A DNA stretch of 64,000 bases from Bacteroidaceae bacterium (GTDB lineage: Bacteria > Bacteroidota > Bacteroidia > Bacteroidales > Bacteroidaceae). The stretch spans positions 124,001 through 188,000 of the forward strand of contig JAGAQH010000027.1 in the NCBI GenBank assembly GCA_017622815.1, in the 5' to 3' direction. The translations under genes and the position numbers were made by a program. Every line of letters starts with the position of its first letter. Positions within the stretch are counted from its first letter, which is position 1. Below, in pieces: positions 51,239 to 59,697 of this stretch. The notes beneath the pieces were generated by a model. It did not search any database. It had not been told where the DNA came from and saw only the letters and a list, made by a program, of their open reading frames with translations.

Positions 51239-53359
51239 TTATCGTACCACTTTCTTGCCGTTCACGATGTAAATGCCATTGGCATTCATGTCATGGATAC
51301 GGCGGCCGCTAAGGTCATAGGCGGCGTTCTTTCCGGCATTCTCCTGCTGGATGTATCCGCCGTCAATCTCCTCTATACCGGTCTGAGTATTGTCCACCAC
51401 CATCATATCGTCTATGTACAGGCGGCAATCCGCGGACAGGGTTATCCTGGCATCACCTGTGCCACTAACCTCGGTCTTGAACTCGGTCCACTCCTGCGGA
51501 GTCAGCGTGACGGATGTTGCAGACAGGGATATGTCGGGATTGTCTGTTGACAGTTTCAGGGTCATCGTACCCTCTGCGGCATAGGGAGCCACACGAACTG
51601 TCATGGTATTGGAACCTGTGAATCGGATTGAAGGTGTAACTACATCCTCGGCGGCCAGATTGCCGAATCGGCCACAATGGCGTCCGCCCTTCATATAGGA
51701 CGCGCTCCAGCCTTCGTTGTCGGGACGGAATGTGCCGACACCAACCTTGAACGTCAACCAACTGCCGTCGTTTGCACCCGTTCCGTTGCAATCGTCGAAA
51801 GCTTCCGAGAACAACACGGACTTGTCAGCAGAGCAGAGGTCGCCAAACACAAAGGACATGGTTCCGTCGTCATTTCTGCCGATGCGGTTCACACGGATGT
51901 TCATCATCTTGCTGCCATCGGTATTGGCATTGTGCAGTGTTGCTGCCGGTATGCTGTAGTTGGACAGGACATTCAGGTTGTTGTATGGATACGGGTCGGT
52001 TGTCTCGTTCCTGTCGCCCTCGGTATTGTCGGCATGGAATATGGTCAGGCGCTGATGGTCGTTTACGCCATCCAGGAAAGTGTTCGGAGCATTGTAGTAG
52101 TCGAAGATCTGCTTGTCATAGTCAACATGCAGGATCAGCATGCCCTCGGCAGGGATATTCTTGTCCCATCCGCTCTGAGCCCTGTGCTCTATCATATAAT
52201 ATTCATTACGATAGGCCGGATTGTATATGATATAGGACTGACCGCCTTCGCTCAGGGGTTTCATGTCCCTTACCACGGCATCAGAGGTAAGTTCCACAGG
52301 CTCCAGCCATCCTGCCATCATCTTCTCCCAACTGGTATAGCCAGCCGGAGTATAGCCGTTGTTGTTGTAACTGCCGCTGTTCATCAGGTCCCAGGTACCC
52401 ATGCCATAGTTTGCAGATGTGTTGCCGCTGTTGCCCGAAGTATCGTACATGTCGGGCAACCCGAGGCAATGCGAGAACTCGTGGCAAAGGGTGCCGATAC
52501 CTGCGGTGTTGCCTTTCTGGTTAACCTCGTTGGAACAGGCATAGGTGTCGATAGTGATACCGTCCTTCACCATAGGCTGGAAGTTGGTCTCCTTAACATA
52601 CCTGAGGTTATGCTTGTGCGGCCATATCGTATTGCTGCCTGCACCTGTTGCCTGACCGCCACCTGCATAGATGAAGTAGACCTGCTCTACCTCATTGTCG
52701 CCGTTCCAGTCATAATCGGCCCAATTCACCTGGTCCGACACCATGTTGATAGCACTGACCAGCATGGAGCCCACGTTTACGTCAATGTCGCCATTACTGC
52801 CATCCTGTCCATAGAAAGCATAACTGTCGAGCATCTTCACCGGGCCTACGACATCGAAATTCAGTTCAAACTGTCCGTCGCTCTGGGCATGGAAATAGTC
52901 ATGGACACTGCCCTTCTGCCTGCCGTCGTCGAAACCCTTCTCGTTAGCCTGCCTGTTGTAATATGCCTGAGCGTCAGTCATATTGAAGGCCTTGTCATTG
53001 AATTCTACAAGTATTATCAAACCTTTTTTGTTGCCAACATATTCTACCTTGCTGCTACCAGCAGAAGATTTACGGGCCTGTGCCACACGGTTGTCTCCAT
53101 AAGCGATGGCACGCTTGGCATAAGCGATAGAATCTATTTCATGCGCACTCGCCATACGGAGCACGCCGTCACGTTCCAGATACCGCACCCCTTCTGCCGT
53201 TTGCCAGAAGTGTACATGTTCGTCACCCTTCAGTTCCACCCTCACTTCACGGCCATCGGCCAGTTTCTTTGTCTGCCAAAGACCCGGCATTGCGCGGTCG
53301 GCAAAGGCTGACAGGGCCAGACAAGTTATGAAGGCAACTGATGTTAATACTTTCTTCAT
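51239..53359 (-). CDS. Secreted M6-family metallopeptidase, T9SS cargo
   Basis: 706 residues from ATG 53359 (MKKVLTSVAFITCLALSAFA, signal peptide); the ATG at 53434 would add 25 non-signal residues. The zinc motif is HEFSHCLGLPD near residues 294-304 (HExxHxxGxxD), followed by GTWDLMNSG, the M6 (immune inhibitor A-like) Met-turn region. N-terminal propeptide-like part about 20-110. The C-terminal half holds a jelly-roll domain (about 520-640, SEAFDDCNGTGANDGSW) and a T9SS tail (AAYDLSGRRIHDMNANGIYIVNGKKVVR, key motif YDLSGR). It lies downstream of the SusC/SusD/lipoprotein genes on the same strand, with a terminator between, and would make peptides for their uptake. Confidence 0.88.
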   Translation of the reverse strand: MKKVLTSVAFITCLALSAFADRAMPGLWQTKKLADGREVRVELKGDEHVHFWQTAEGVRYLERDGVLRMASAHEIDSIAYAKRAIAYGDNRVAQARKSSAGSSKVEYVGNKKGLIILVEFNDKAFNMTDAQAYYNRQANEKGFDDGRQKGSVHDYFHAQSDGQFELNFDVVGPVKMLDSYAFYGQDGSNGDIDVNVGSMLVSAINMVSDQVNWADYDWNGDNEVEQVYFIYAGGGQATGAGSNTIWPHKHNLRYVKETNFQPMVKDGITIDTYACSNEVNQKGNTAGIGTLCHEFSHCLGLPDMYDTSGNSGNTSANYGMGTWDLMNSGSYNNNGYTPAGYTSWEKMMAGWLEPVELTSDAVVRDMKPLSEGGQSYIIYNPAYRNEYYMIEHRAQSGWDKNIPAEGMLILHVDYDKQIFDYYNAPNTFLDGVNDHQRLTIFHADNTEGDRNETTDPYPYNNLNVLSNYSIPAATLHNANTDGSKMMNIRVNRIGRNDDGTMSFVFGDLCSADKSVLFSEAFDDCNGTGANDGSWLTFKVGVGTFRPDNEGWSASYMKGGRHCGRFGNLAAEDVVTPSIRFTGSNTMTVRVAPYAAEGTMTLKLSTDNPDISLSATSVTLTPQEWTEFKTEVSGTGDARITLSADCRLYIDDMMVVDNTQTGIEEIDGGYIQQENAGKNAAYDLSGRRIHDMNANGIYIVNGKKVVR

Positions 53360-53420
53360 ATATATGTTCTTATTAAAGACTACTCTGATTGGCATGCGCC
53401 AAATTACCTTAGGGCCAAAA

Positions 53421-53454
53421 AGGGGCAAGCACAACTAACGGAATGCTTGCCCCT
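53421..53454 (-). terminator. Terminator after the SusC-SusD-lipoprotein operon
   Basis: Minus-strand stem AGGGGCAAGC/GCTTGCCCCT, 14-base loop, followed by TTTTTGG on the minus strand, 38 bases beyond the lipoprotein stop. Read-through would extend to the M6 gene. Confidence 0.75.
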
Positions 53455-53491
53455 GATTTCTATTTAAAGTTTTCTGATTGACAGAAAGGTA

Positions 53492-54376
53492 TTAACGGGT
53501 CATCTTGACACCGGCTTCACGGAACCAAACGTAGTCAGTAAATGCACCGCTCTGGAACAAGCCACCGGTGAATGTAGCATCACCGAAATCTATGGTCTTG
53601 CTGTCAGCAGATACGTTTGCAGCGAAATCTGTTGTTGTCAGATAGCCATCCACCAAGTTGTAGAGATAGATATCGCAAACACCAATTCCTGAGAAGTTGA
53701 CACCCTCTGCAAACAGTTCACCAGCCTTGATATAAACCTCGGGCTTTCCTTCCTCGAAGTTGTAGCTGTAAGGCATTGTGAGCACTGTCCAGTCGTAACC
53801 CATCATACCGGTCACATACAGAACATTATTGTAGTCGGGATCACCCTCGGAAGCGGCATGAACAGTTACGTTCCACTTAGAACCACCTGCAGTAGTCATT
53901 GTCCACTTGCCGGCCATTGCCTCGTAGGGGCTGGGATCCTTCAGTGTTACTACGCATGATGCCTTCTCTGCATCGATAGTAGCGCCCTTTGCACTTACGA
54001 TGGTAACAACGAATGCACGGTTCTTCTCGTTAACCTTCTCGTCATTAACTGCGATTACCTCCAGGTTACCCTTCTCTGAATCTGCAGCAACATTGATAAC
54101 ATTGCTGGTGACAAGATAGTTCTCGTCTGCAATGGCAGGAGCCAACTCATCATTCTCTTCAACGGGAGCTACCTCGAAAGTAACCTGCACAGCAGCATTG
54201 CGCTCGCCTGCAACCACGAAGGGAATATTGAACATGCCGGCAGCCTCACTAACAGTCATGGCCTCACTTGCCATGCTTACCACGGCCTCACCGCTTGTGT
54301 TCCACTCTTCGTTCTCAGAGCAGGAAGCGAAAGCAAGGACAGCACCGGCCAGCAAAAATATTTTTGATAGTTTCAT
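53492..54376 (-). CDS. SusD-downstream lipoprotein, Calx-beta-like N-terminal domain
   Basis: 294 residues, lipobox FASC (Cys19). Residues about 30-140 look like a Calx-beta/Ig-type strand domain (VVSMASEAMTVSEAAGMFNIPFVV, ending KNRAFVVTIVSAKGA). The C-terminal part (about 150-290, YEAMAGKWTMTTAGGSKWNVTV) resembles lipocalin-like or BACON-adjacent beta domains found in proteins encoded after susD. By position it should be a surface-exposed ligand-binding lipoprotein (SusE/F role). No catalytic motif seen. Confidence 0.75.
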   Translation of the reverse strand: MKLSKIFLLAGAVLAFASCSENEEWNTSGEAVVSMASEAMTVSEAAGMFNIPFVVAGERNAAVQVTFEVAPVEENDELAPAIADENYLVTSNVINVAADSEKGNLEVIAVNDEKVNEKNRAFVVTIVSAKGATIDAEKASCVVTLKDPSPYEAMAGKWTMTTAGGSKWNVTVHAASEGDPDYNNVLYVTGMMGYDWTVLTMPYSYNFEEGKPEVYIKAGELFAEGVNFSGIGVCDIYLYNLVDGYLTTTDFAANVSADSKTIDFGDATFTGGLFQSGAFTDYVWFREAGVKMTR

Positions 54377-54410
54377 AACTTTATTTCTTGTTTGTTAAGC
54401 AAATGTTAGA

Positions 54411-55940
54411 TTAGTAACCGGGGTTCTGCTGACCCTTCAACTGGGGGTTAGAGTCCATCTCAGTCTTGGGGATAGGCCAGGTGAAGCGGTAGTCGTCCTT
54501 GTCGTACTTCATGGCACGGCCGGCAGCAACCACTACAGCGTCCAGAGCAGGATTCTCAGAATGGTCTGCATAGCGCTGGAAGCCGATGTTCCAACGGCGC
54601 AGGTCGCTCATACGGAAGCCTTCACCGATAAACTCGCGCTCGCGCTCGCCCTGAACGGCGGTCAGCAACTGGTCGGCAGTGAAGTTACCTGCGGTGTGAC
54701 CGCTGATACGGTTAGCCAGGAAGTCGTTCATGTAGGCGTTAGCCTCAGCCAAAGTTGCAGAGTTGTGTGCACCTGCCTCGGCAGCAATCAGGTACTGCTC
54801 TGAGAGACGGAACAACTTGGGCATGTTCACATAGTTGTTCTCCTCGGTGGTACGCAGGGCGGGGTTGCCGGGGTACTTGAGGAATACATAAGATGCATAG
54901 AGGGTACCCTCGATGTCCAGTCTCCAAACCTTGAAGTAAGAATCGAAACGAACGTCGCCATCGGGGAAGTTTGCCAGAGTGTAGAATGTGGGGATGTAGT
55001 CGGCAGAGGTCTCGTTGGTGCTTGCGGTATAAGCGGCACCGGTAGAAGACAGACCCTCCTGCTTGCTCATGAAGCTACGCATGATGATCTCGTTGCTCTC
55101 GTCGTTAACCCACATTGAGGGATACTCCTCGATGGTAGCCAGAGTGTAAACGCCAGACTCGATAACCTCCTTTGCCTTGGCAAAAGCGGTCTCGTAATCG
55201 CCCTTGACCAGAGCCACACGAGCCTGCATGGCGGCAACGGCGTGAGAAGAGAGGTAGATAGCGTTGGGGGCTACATTTGAAGCGTCAACGGTCTCATACT
55301 CCTTCAGACCACTGTAGGCAGCCTCCAGATCGCTCTCGATCAGAGCGTATGTAGCATCCAGAGAACTACGGCTGGGATATGCGTTAACATCACCGGTGGG
55401 GTTGTACTTTGTAACCAGCATGGCACCGGTACCTTCCTTGGTAGCGTCTACCTCTGCATAAGGCTCAGAGAAGTGGTCTGCCAGGAAGAAGTAGCAGTAG
55501 GCACGCAGGAAGTGACCCTCGGCCTTGTAGCGGTTGATCAGGGCCAGGTTAGCCTCGTCATATGCACCGGACTTGGCCATTTCGCCAGCCTTTTCAATCA
55601 GATAGTTGGCAGTAGCAATACGGCTATAGCAACCGGCAAACATGCTCTCGATGTCACCATCTGCAGATGTCAGCAGACCGTTAGAGAATGTACCTACACG
55701 GTTACCGTTGCTGATAAGACCGTGGAACTGGTCCATCTGGATGTCCTGATATGTAATCCAGCCGCCAGTGTTCATGCCACGCAGGGCAGAGTAAACGCCT
55801 GCACGGAAACGACCAAGGTCGTTCACGTTCTGGACTGCTGTGGTCTCGTCGATAGAGCCGAAAGGCTTCTTGTCCATTTCACAGGATGAGAGAAGGCCAA
55901 GACCCAGCACCAGCATCAATGAAATATATATTTTCTTCAT
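54411..55940 (-). CDS. SusD/RagB family outer-membrane lipoprotein
   Basis: 509 residues, lipobox LLSSC (Cys20). TPR-rich SusD fold: N-terminal DKKPFGSIDETTAVQNVNDLGRFRAGVYSAL, LINRYKAEGHFLRAYCYFFLADHFSEPY, and the C-terminal GEREREFIGEGFRMSDLRRWNIGF and KDDYRFTWPIPKTEMDSNPQL, which are the RagB/SusD signature. It acts as the lid and ligand-binding partner of the SusC protein encoded 43 bases upstream. The C-terminal block and paired M6 peptidase suggest a RagB-like peptide system more than a starch one, but the ligand is not determined. Confidence 0.92.
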   Translation of the reverse strand: MKKIYISLMLVLGLGLLSSCEMDKKPFGSIDETTAVQNVNDLGRFRAGVYSALRGMNTGGWITYQDIQMDQFHGLISNGNRVGTFSNGLLTSADGDIESMFAGCYSRIATANYLIEKAGEMAKSGAYDEANLALINRYKAEGHFLRAYCYFFLADHFSEPYAEVDATKEGTGAMLVTKYNPTGDVNAYPSRSSLDATYALIESDLEAAYSGLKEYETVDASNVAPNAIYLSSHAVAAMQARVALVKGDYETAFAKAKEVIESGVYTLATIEEYPSMWVNDESNEIIMRSFMSKQEGLSSTGAAYTASTNETSADYIPTFYTLANFPDGDVRFDSYFKVWRLDIEGTLYASYVFLKYPGNPALRTTEENNYVNMPKLFRLSEQYLIAAEAGAHNSATLAEANAYMNDFLANRISGHTAGNFTADQLLTAVQGEREREFIGEGFRMSDLRRWNIGFQRYADHSENPALDAVVVAAGRAMKYDKDDYRFTWPIPKTEMDSNPQLKGQQNPGY

Positions 55941-55983
55941 ATTGTTTTATGCTTCTTTTTTCCTTAAATGATTTGATTTACCA

Positions 55984-58965
55984 TTAGAATGTCAACTCCA
56001 TACCGAACACGAACTGACGGGTGTTGGGGTAGTTGAACTTAACGAGGTTGATGTCGGGCTCGGGATCGTAACCAGAGAACTTGGTAGCAGTGAAGAGGTT
56101 ACGGCCTACGAAGAATACCTTGGCATTCTGGATACCCTTGGTAGCCTTCATCCACTTCTCGGGGAAGCTGTACTGAACAATCAGGTTCTTCATGCGCAGG
56201 AATGAAGCATCCTCCAACAGGTGGGTATCATACTGTACCTGCTCGCCGTACTTGGGAATGTCGGTGATGTCGCCGGGCTTGGTCCAGATGTTCAACATAT
56301 CAACACTCTGGTTGAAAGAAGTACCCTGGTTGGCGTTCTTCAGGAAGTAGTTGTCGTTGTTGGTCATGTACTTGCCTGCCTGCCATGCGAAGTCAGCGGT
56401 AATAGAAAGGCCCTTCCAAGAGAAGCTGGTACCGAAACCACCGCTCCAGGGAGCAAAACGCTGCTTGCCGGTGAACTTGGAGTCGCGCTCCTCGTTGTAA
56501 ACCTTTGTCAGGTTACCGTCGATATCGTACCACATGGGCTTACCGTCGCGAGGGTCAACACCTGCATACTCTACCATGTAGAACTCGCCATAGGGCTTGC
56601 CCACCTCGAGCTTCTGACCGGTGTTGGCGATGATGTACTCGTCGCGGCCGGCGAACAACTCTGTAATCTCGTTCTTGTTGTAGTTGACGTTAGCCTTTAA
56701 GGTCCAGTCGAAGTCGTTGCTCTTCAGGATCTTAACGTTCACGTCGGCATCAAATCCCTTGTTGACCATGGCACCGATGTTGCCCATACCGCCACCGAAA
56801 CCGGTTGTATAAGAGAAGGGAATCTTCATGAGCATGTCAGTGGTCTTTCTGCGGTAAGCATCAACATTCAGGACAACGCGGTCCATGAAGCCGAATGTAA
56901 CACCAGCGTTGAATGAACCAACCTTCTCCCATGTCAGAGTGCTGTTGCTGGGGTTAGAGATACCCATTGAAGACTGGCCGTTGTACATTGAACCAGTACC
57001 GAACAGACCATAGTAGTCGTAAGAACCGGCACCTGTAGAGTTACCTACCAGACCGTATGTGGCACGAGCCTGCAGGAGGTCCAACCAGTCAACATCCTTC
57101 AGGAAGTTCTCCTTCTTCAGATCCCACATACCACCTACAGAGTAGAAGTGACCCCAGCGGTGACCGGGAGCGAACTTAGAGCTGCCGTCGGCACGGTAAG
57201 ATGCATCCAGGAAGTACTTGCCGTCGAAGTCGTAGGCAAAGGTAGCGAAGAATGAGTTAAAGCTTTCCTCTGCACGAGAGTCAGAGAGATTGCCGATAGC
57301 GATAGAAGTACCGTCGGTAAGACGGAGCTGGCGGGGATCGGTCTGACCTTCAGTGAATACACCGAATGAACGGCTTCTTGAGAAGATAGACTCCTGGCCG
57401 AGCAGGGCAGAGAAGTTGTGGCCCTTAACCTTCTTGCGGTACTCAATGGTGTGAGTGAAGGTGTAAGAGGCATAGCGGGAGAAACTGTTATATACATAAC
57501 CCTCACTTGCTGCAACAGAAGAACCCATAGGAGTGGTGAATGCCTCATAGGGGATATAGCGGTTGTCCTGAGTGTAATCGTAACCGTCCATAGCCTGCTG
57601 GGCACGGATGGTCAGACCCTCGATGGGGTTCAACTGCTCGAATGCGTTCAGCATCAGAGTCAGGTTGTTCTTCTTATAGCTGCGGTTCTCGTTAACGAAG
57701 CTGGGATGACTCAAACCGCTGTACTTCAGCTTGTCTGCACGGTCGCCCCAGATGATGTTACCGTTTTCATCAAAAGAGTAATAGTTGGGAGCATCGTAAG
57801 GCAGGGCCAGACGAGAGAAGATCATGGGGTTGGAGGTGTAGAGGCCGTCTGTTGCCTCAGCCTCGTTATTCTGCTGGTAAGAGTTGGTACCGAGGTTAGC
57901 CTGTACACCAGCCTTGAACCAACGGTTCAGACGAGCCTCCACGTTGGCACGCAGAGCCTCACGGTGCATCTTGGACTGCTCGATCAGACCCTCCTGGCTG
58001 TGGTGGTTGAAAGACAGGTAGTAGTTGATGTTCTCGCTACCGCCGGTCAGGGCAGCGTCTACGGTGTAGGTGGGAGCATTGTTGCTCAGAACCTCATCGC
58101 GCCAGTTGGTGCTGATGCCGTAGTTGTTTACCAGATCCTTGACGCTCTGGCTAACGGGCTGGCCGATCATGTCGCGGAACTGGATGTACTGCTGAGAGTT
58201 CATCATCTGCAGACCGTCGGATACGGGAGTAGAGAAACCGTACTGACCCTTTACAACCAGATTGGCCTTCTCGTTCAACTTACCCTTCTTGCTGGTGATG
58301 ACGATAACGCCGTTAGCAGCACGAGAACCGTAGATGGCGGTAGAGGCAGCATCCTTAAGAACGGTGATGTTCTGGATGTCGCTGGGGTTCAATGTGTTGA
58401 ACATTGTAGAAGAAATGGGAGCACCGTCCAGAATGAACAGAGGTGTGCTGCTGGAGTTGATAGAGTTGATACCACGCAGACGGATAGAGGCGCTCTTTGA
58501 GGGGTCACCGCTTGAAGTCAGTACGCTCAGACCAGAAACCTGACCTGCAAGAGCGTCGGTGAAGTTGGGAGTAACAGCCTTCTCCATCTTCTTGTTGTCA
58601 ACGGTAACAACAGAACCTACCAGAGAACCGAGCTTCTTGGCGCTACCGTAACCGGTAACAACGAGTTCGTCCATCATCTCCTCGGCGGTCTGCATCTTCA
58701 CGAGCATGCCGTTCTTGGCGGGACGTTCCATGGTCTCCATGGCAATGTAAGAGAACACCAGGGTCTTGCCGGCCTCTGTGCGGATCTTGAACTTACCGTT
58801 CATGTCGGTCACAGCTGCAGTCTTTTCACCCTTTACCTTTACAGAGGCGCCGATGAGGGGCTCGCCATCAGCGGCAGACACTACTGTACCAGTGATTACT
58901 GTCTGCGCCCAAGCGGCAATGGTTGCCACCATGCACAGAAGCATCAATGAGAGTCTTTTTTTCAT
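55984..58965 (-). CDS. SusC/RagA family TonB-dependent outer-membrane transporter
   Basis: 993 residues. Signal peptide to about residue 21 (ATIAAWAQ), a CarboxypepD regulatory-like domain (22-105, ITGTVVSAADGEPLIGASVKVKGEK), the TonB-box/linker (ELVVTGYGSAKK), plug domain (about 115-230, with ALAGQVSGLSVL and the SusC-typical SASIRLRGINSIN, FILDGAPI, ASTAIYGSRAANGVIVI) and a 22-strand barrel ending in aromatic FGMELTF. It forms a lidded TonB-powered pump with the SusD protein downstream. Leader about 180 bases. No sigma/anti-sigma or hybrid regulator gene is adjacent. Confidence 0.94.
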   Translation of the reverse strand: MKKRLSLMLLCMVATIAAWAQTVITGTVVSAADGEPLIGASVKVKGEKTAAVTDMNGKFKIRTEAGKTLVFSYIAMETMERPAKNGMLVKMQTAEEMMDELVVTGYGSAKKLGSLVGSVVTVDNKKMEKAVTPNFTDALAGQVSGLSVLTSSGDPSKSASIRLRGINSINSSSTPLFILDGAPISSTMFNTLNPSDIQNITVLKDAASTAIYGSRAANGVIVITSKKGKLNEKANLVVKGQYGFSTPVSDGLQMMNSQQYIQFRDMIGQPVSQSVKDLVNNYGISTNWRDEVLSNNAPTYTVDAALTGGSENINYYLSFNHHSQEGLIEQSKMHREALRANVEARLNRWFKAGVQANLGTNSYQQNNEAEATDGLYTSNPMIFSRLALPYDAPNYYSFDENGNIIWGDRADKLKYSGLSHPSFVNENRSYKKNNLTLMLNAFEQLNPIEGLTIRAQQAMDGYDYTQDNRYIPYEAFTTPMGSSVAASEGYVYNSFSRYASYTFTHTIEYRKKVKGHNFSALLGQESIFSRSRSFGVFTEGQTDPRQLRLTDGTSIAIGNLSDSRAEESFNSFFATFAYDFDGKYFLDASYRADGSSKFAPGHRWGHFYSVGGMWDLKKENFLKDVDWLDLLQARATYGLVGNSTGAGSYDYYGLFGTGSMYNGQSSMGISNPSNSTLTWEKVGSFNAGVTFGFMDRVVLNVDAYRRKTTDMLMKIPFSYTTGFGGGMGNIGAMVNKGFDADVNVKILKSNDFDWTLKANVNYNKNEITELFAGRDEYIIANTGQKLEVGKPYGEFYMVEYAGVDPRDGKPMWYDIDGNLTKVYNEERDSKFTGKQRFAPWSGGFGTSFSWKGLSITADFAWQAGKYMTNNDNYFLKNANQGTSFNQSVDMLNIWTKPGDITDIPKYGEQVQYDTHLLEDASFLRMKNLIVQYSFPEKWMKATKGIQNAKVFFVGRNLFTATKFSGYDPEPDINLVKFNYPNTRQFVFGMELTF

Positions 58966-59149
58966 AAATACTGATTTGTGTTGATTAATTATTAGTATAT
59001 TTGTTAACTCTTTGTTTCTTCTTTACCTTATCAACAATACCTTATATATAATATATACAGGTTATCTCCATCAGTTCACGGTCTCAGCAAAACGACCGTT
59101 TGTTCGGGACGTATAGACCCTTTTGACTTATTTTAACGCAATTTGGGCA

Positions 59150-59181
59150 CAAAAGTACTAAATTTAATCAACGTGAGCAAA
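59150..59181 (-). promoter_or_regulatory. Promoter of the SusC operon
   Basis: Minus-strand TTTG (59178-59181), 20 bases, TACTTTTG (59150-59157): a clean match. About 180 bases of untranslated leader follow, A+T rich, with no gene or clear hairpin in 58966-59149. Confidence 0.75.
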
Positions 59182-59221
59182 GGAATTGTGAAAAAATGTT
59201 GTTCTTATTACTACTTTTTGG

Positions 59222-59518
59222 CTATTTGTGACAATTTGTTAGCGAACTGATATCCGCGCCCTCATTTTGCTTACATTTTGCTACCATTTGTCTAAAGCCG
59301 CAACATCTGTAAAACGTGCTTTTGCTGACCCCAAGTATCTTGCAAGCCTCTTTTACGCCATATTCCCTGTGCAATTGTCGCGCCAACTCTGCTTTCCCTT
59401 GCATTTTGTTATGCCTGCCTTTTGCCCCTTTGGGGCGTCCGAGAGGCTTGCCCTCGTTTCTCCCATAACCGTGTGTAAAAAAGTATGGCAACCCGTCGCA
59501 TTGTCTTCGGGTTGCCAT
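59222..59518 (-). CDS. Small HTH protein resembling the C-terminal domain of a serine recombinase (probable remnant)
   Basis: 98 residues from ATG 59518; ATG 59575 would give 117 but runs into the upstream inverted repeat. The recognisable part is PLGRPKGAKGRHNKM and then AELARQLHREYGVKEACKILGVSKSTFYRC, matching the GRPKGS-linker plus helix-turn-helix that ends DNA invertases and resolvases. The catalytic N-terminal domain (about 130 residues with the active serine) is absent, so it cannot recombine DNA by itself. It is either a decayed invertase or a free-standing DNA-binding protein. Repeats with strong dyads lie directly upstream (59552-59653), as expected for binding sites. It sits just upstream of the SusC promoter. 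Confidence 0.6.
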   Translation of the reverse strand: MATRRQCDGLPYFFTHGYGRNEGKPLGRPKGAKGRHNKMQGKAELARQLHREYGVKEACKILGVSKSTFYRCCGFRQMVAKCKQNEGADISSLTNCHK

Positions 59519-59551
59519 ACCGTCTTTTTCCCGGATGGAAGAAAACACACT

Positions 59552-59653
59552 CCAGTACCGATTTTTGTACCGCAATATCGGTACTGAAGTACCACCGTGT
59601 CGGTACTGGAGTACTGCCGTGTCGGTACTGGAGTACCACCGTGTCGGTACTGG
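59552..59653. repeat. Inverted repeat plus 22-bp tandem palindrome array
   Basis: CAGTACCGAT (59552-59561) is paired with ATCGGTACTG (59577-59586). Overlapping it, units of exactly 22 bp start at 59579, 59601 and 59623, with a partial fourth at 59645; each contains the palindrome GGTACTGRAGTACC or a one-pair variant and ends GTGT. The array lies immediately upstream of the HTH gene on the minus strand and is followed to 59697 by nothing recognisable. Confidence 0.85.
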
Positions 59654-59697
59654 CTAATGTTTTGGACAGGAGAATAAGGGGGTACGGATGGCTCTGT

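Noticed and set aside
51677-53311. 544-residue open frame on the plus strand opposite the M6 peptidase
   Set aside because: Shadow frame; the minus strand encodes HEFSHCLGLPD and a T9SS tail, while the plus frame has no recognisable feature.
59579-59653. Tandem repeat resembling a short CRISPR array
   Set aside because: Units are contiguous with no unique spacers, are only 22 bp and palindromic throughout, and no cas genes are near.
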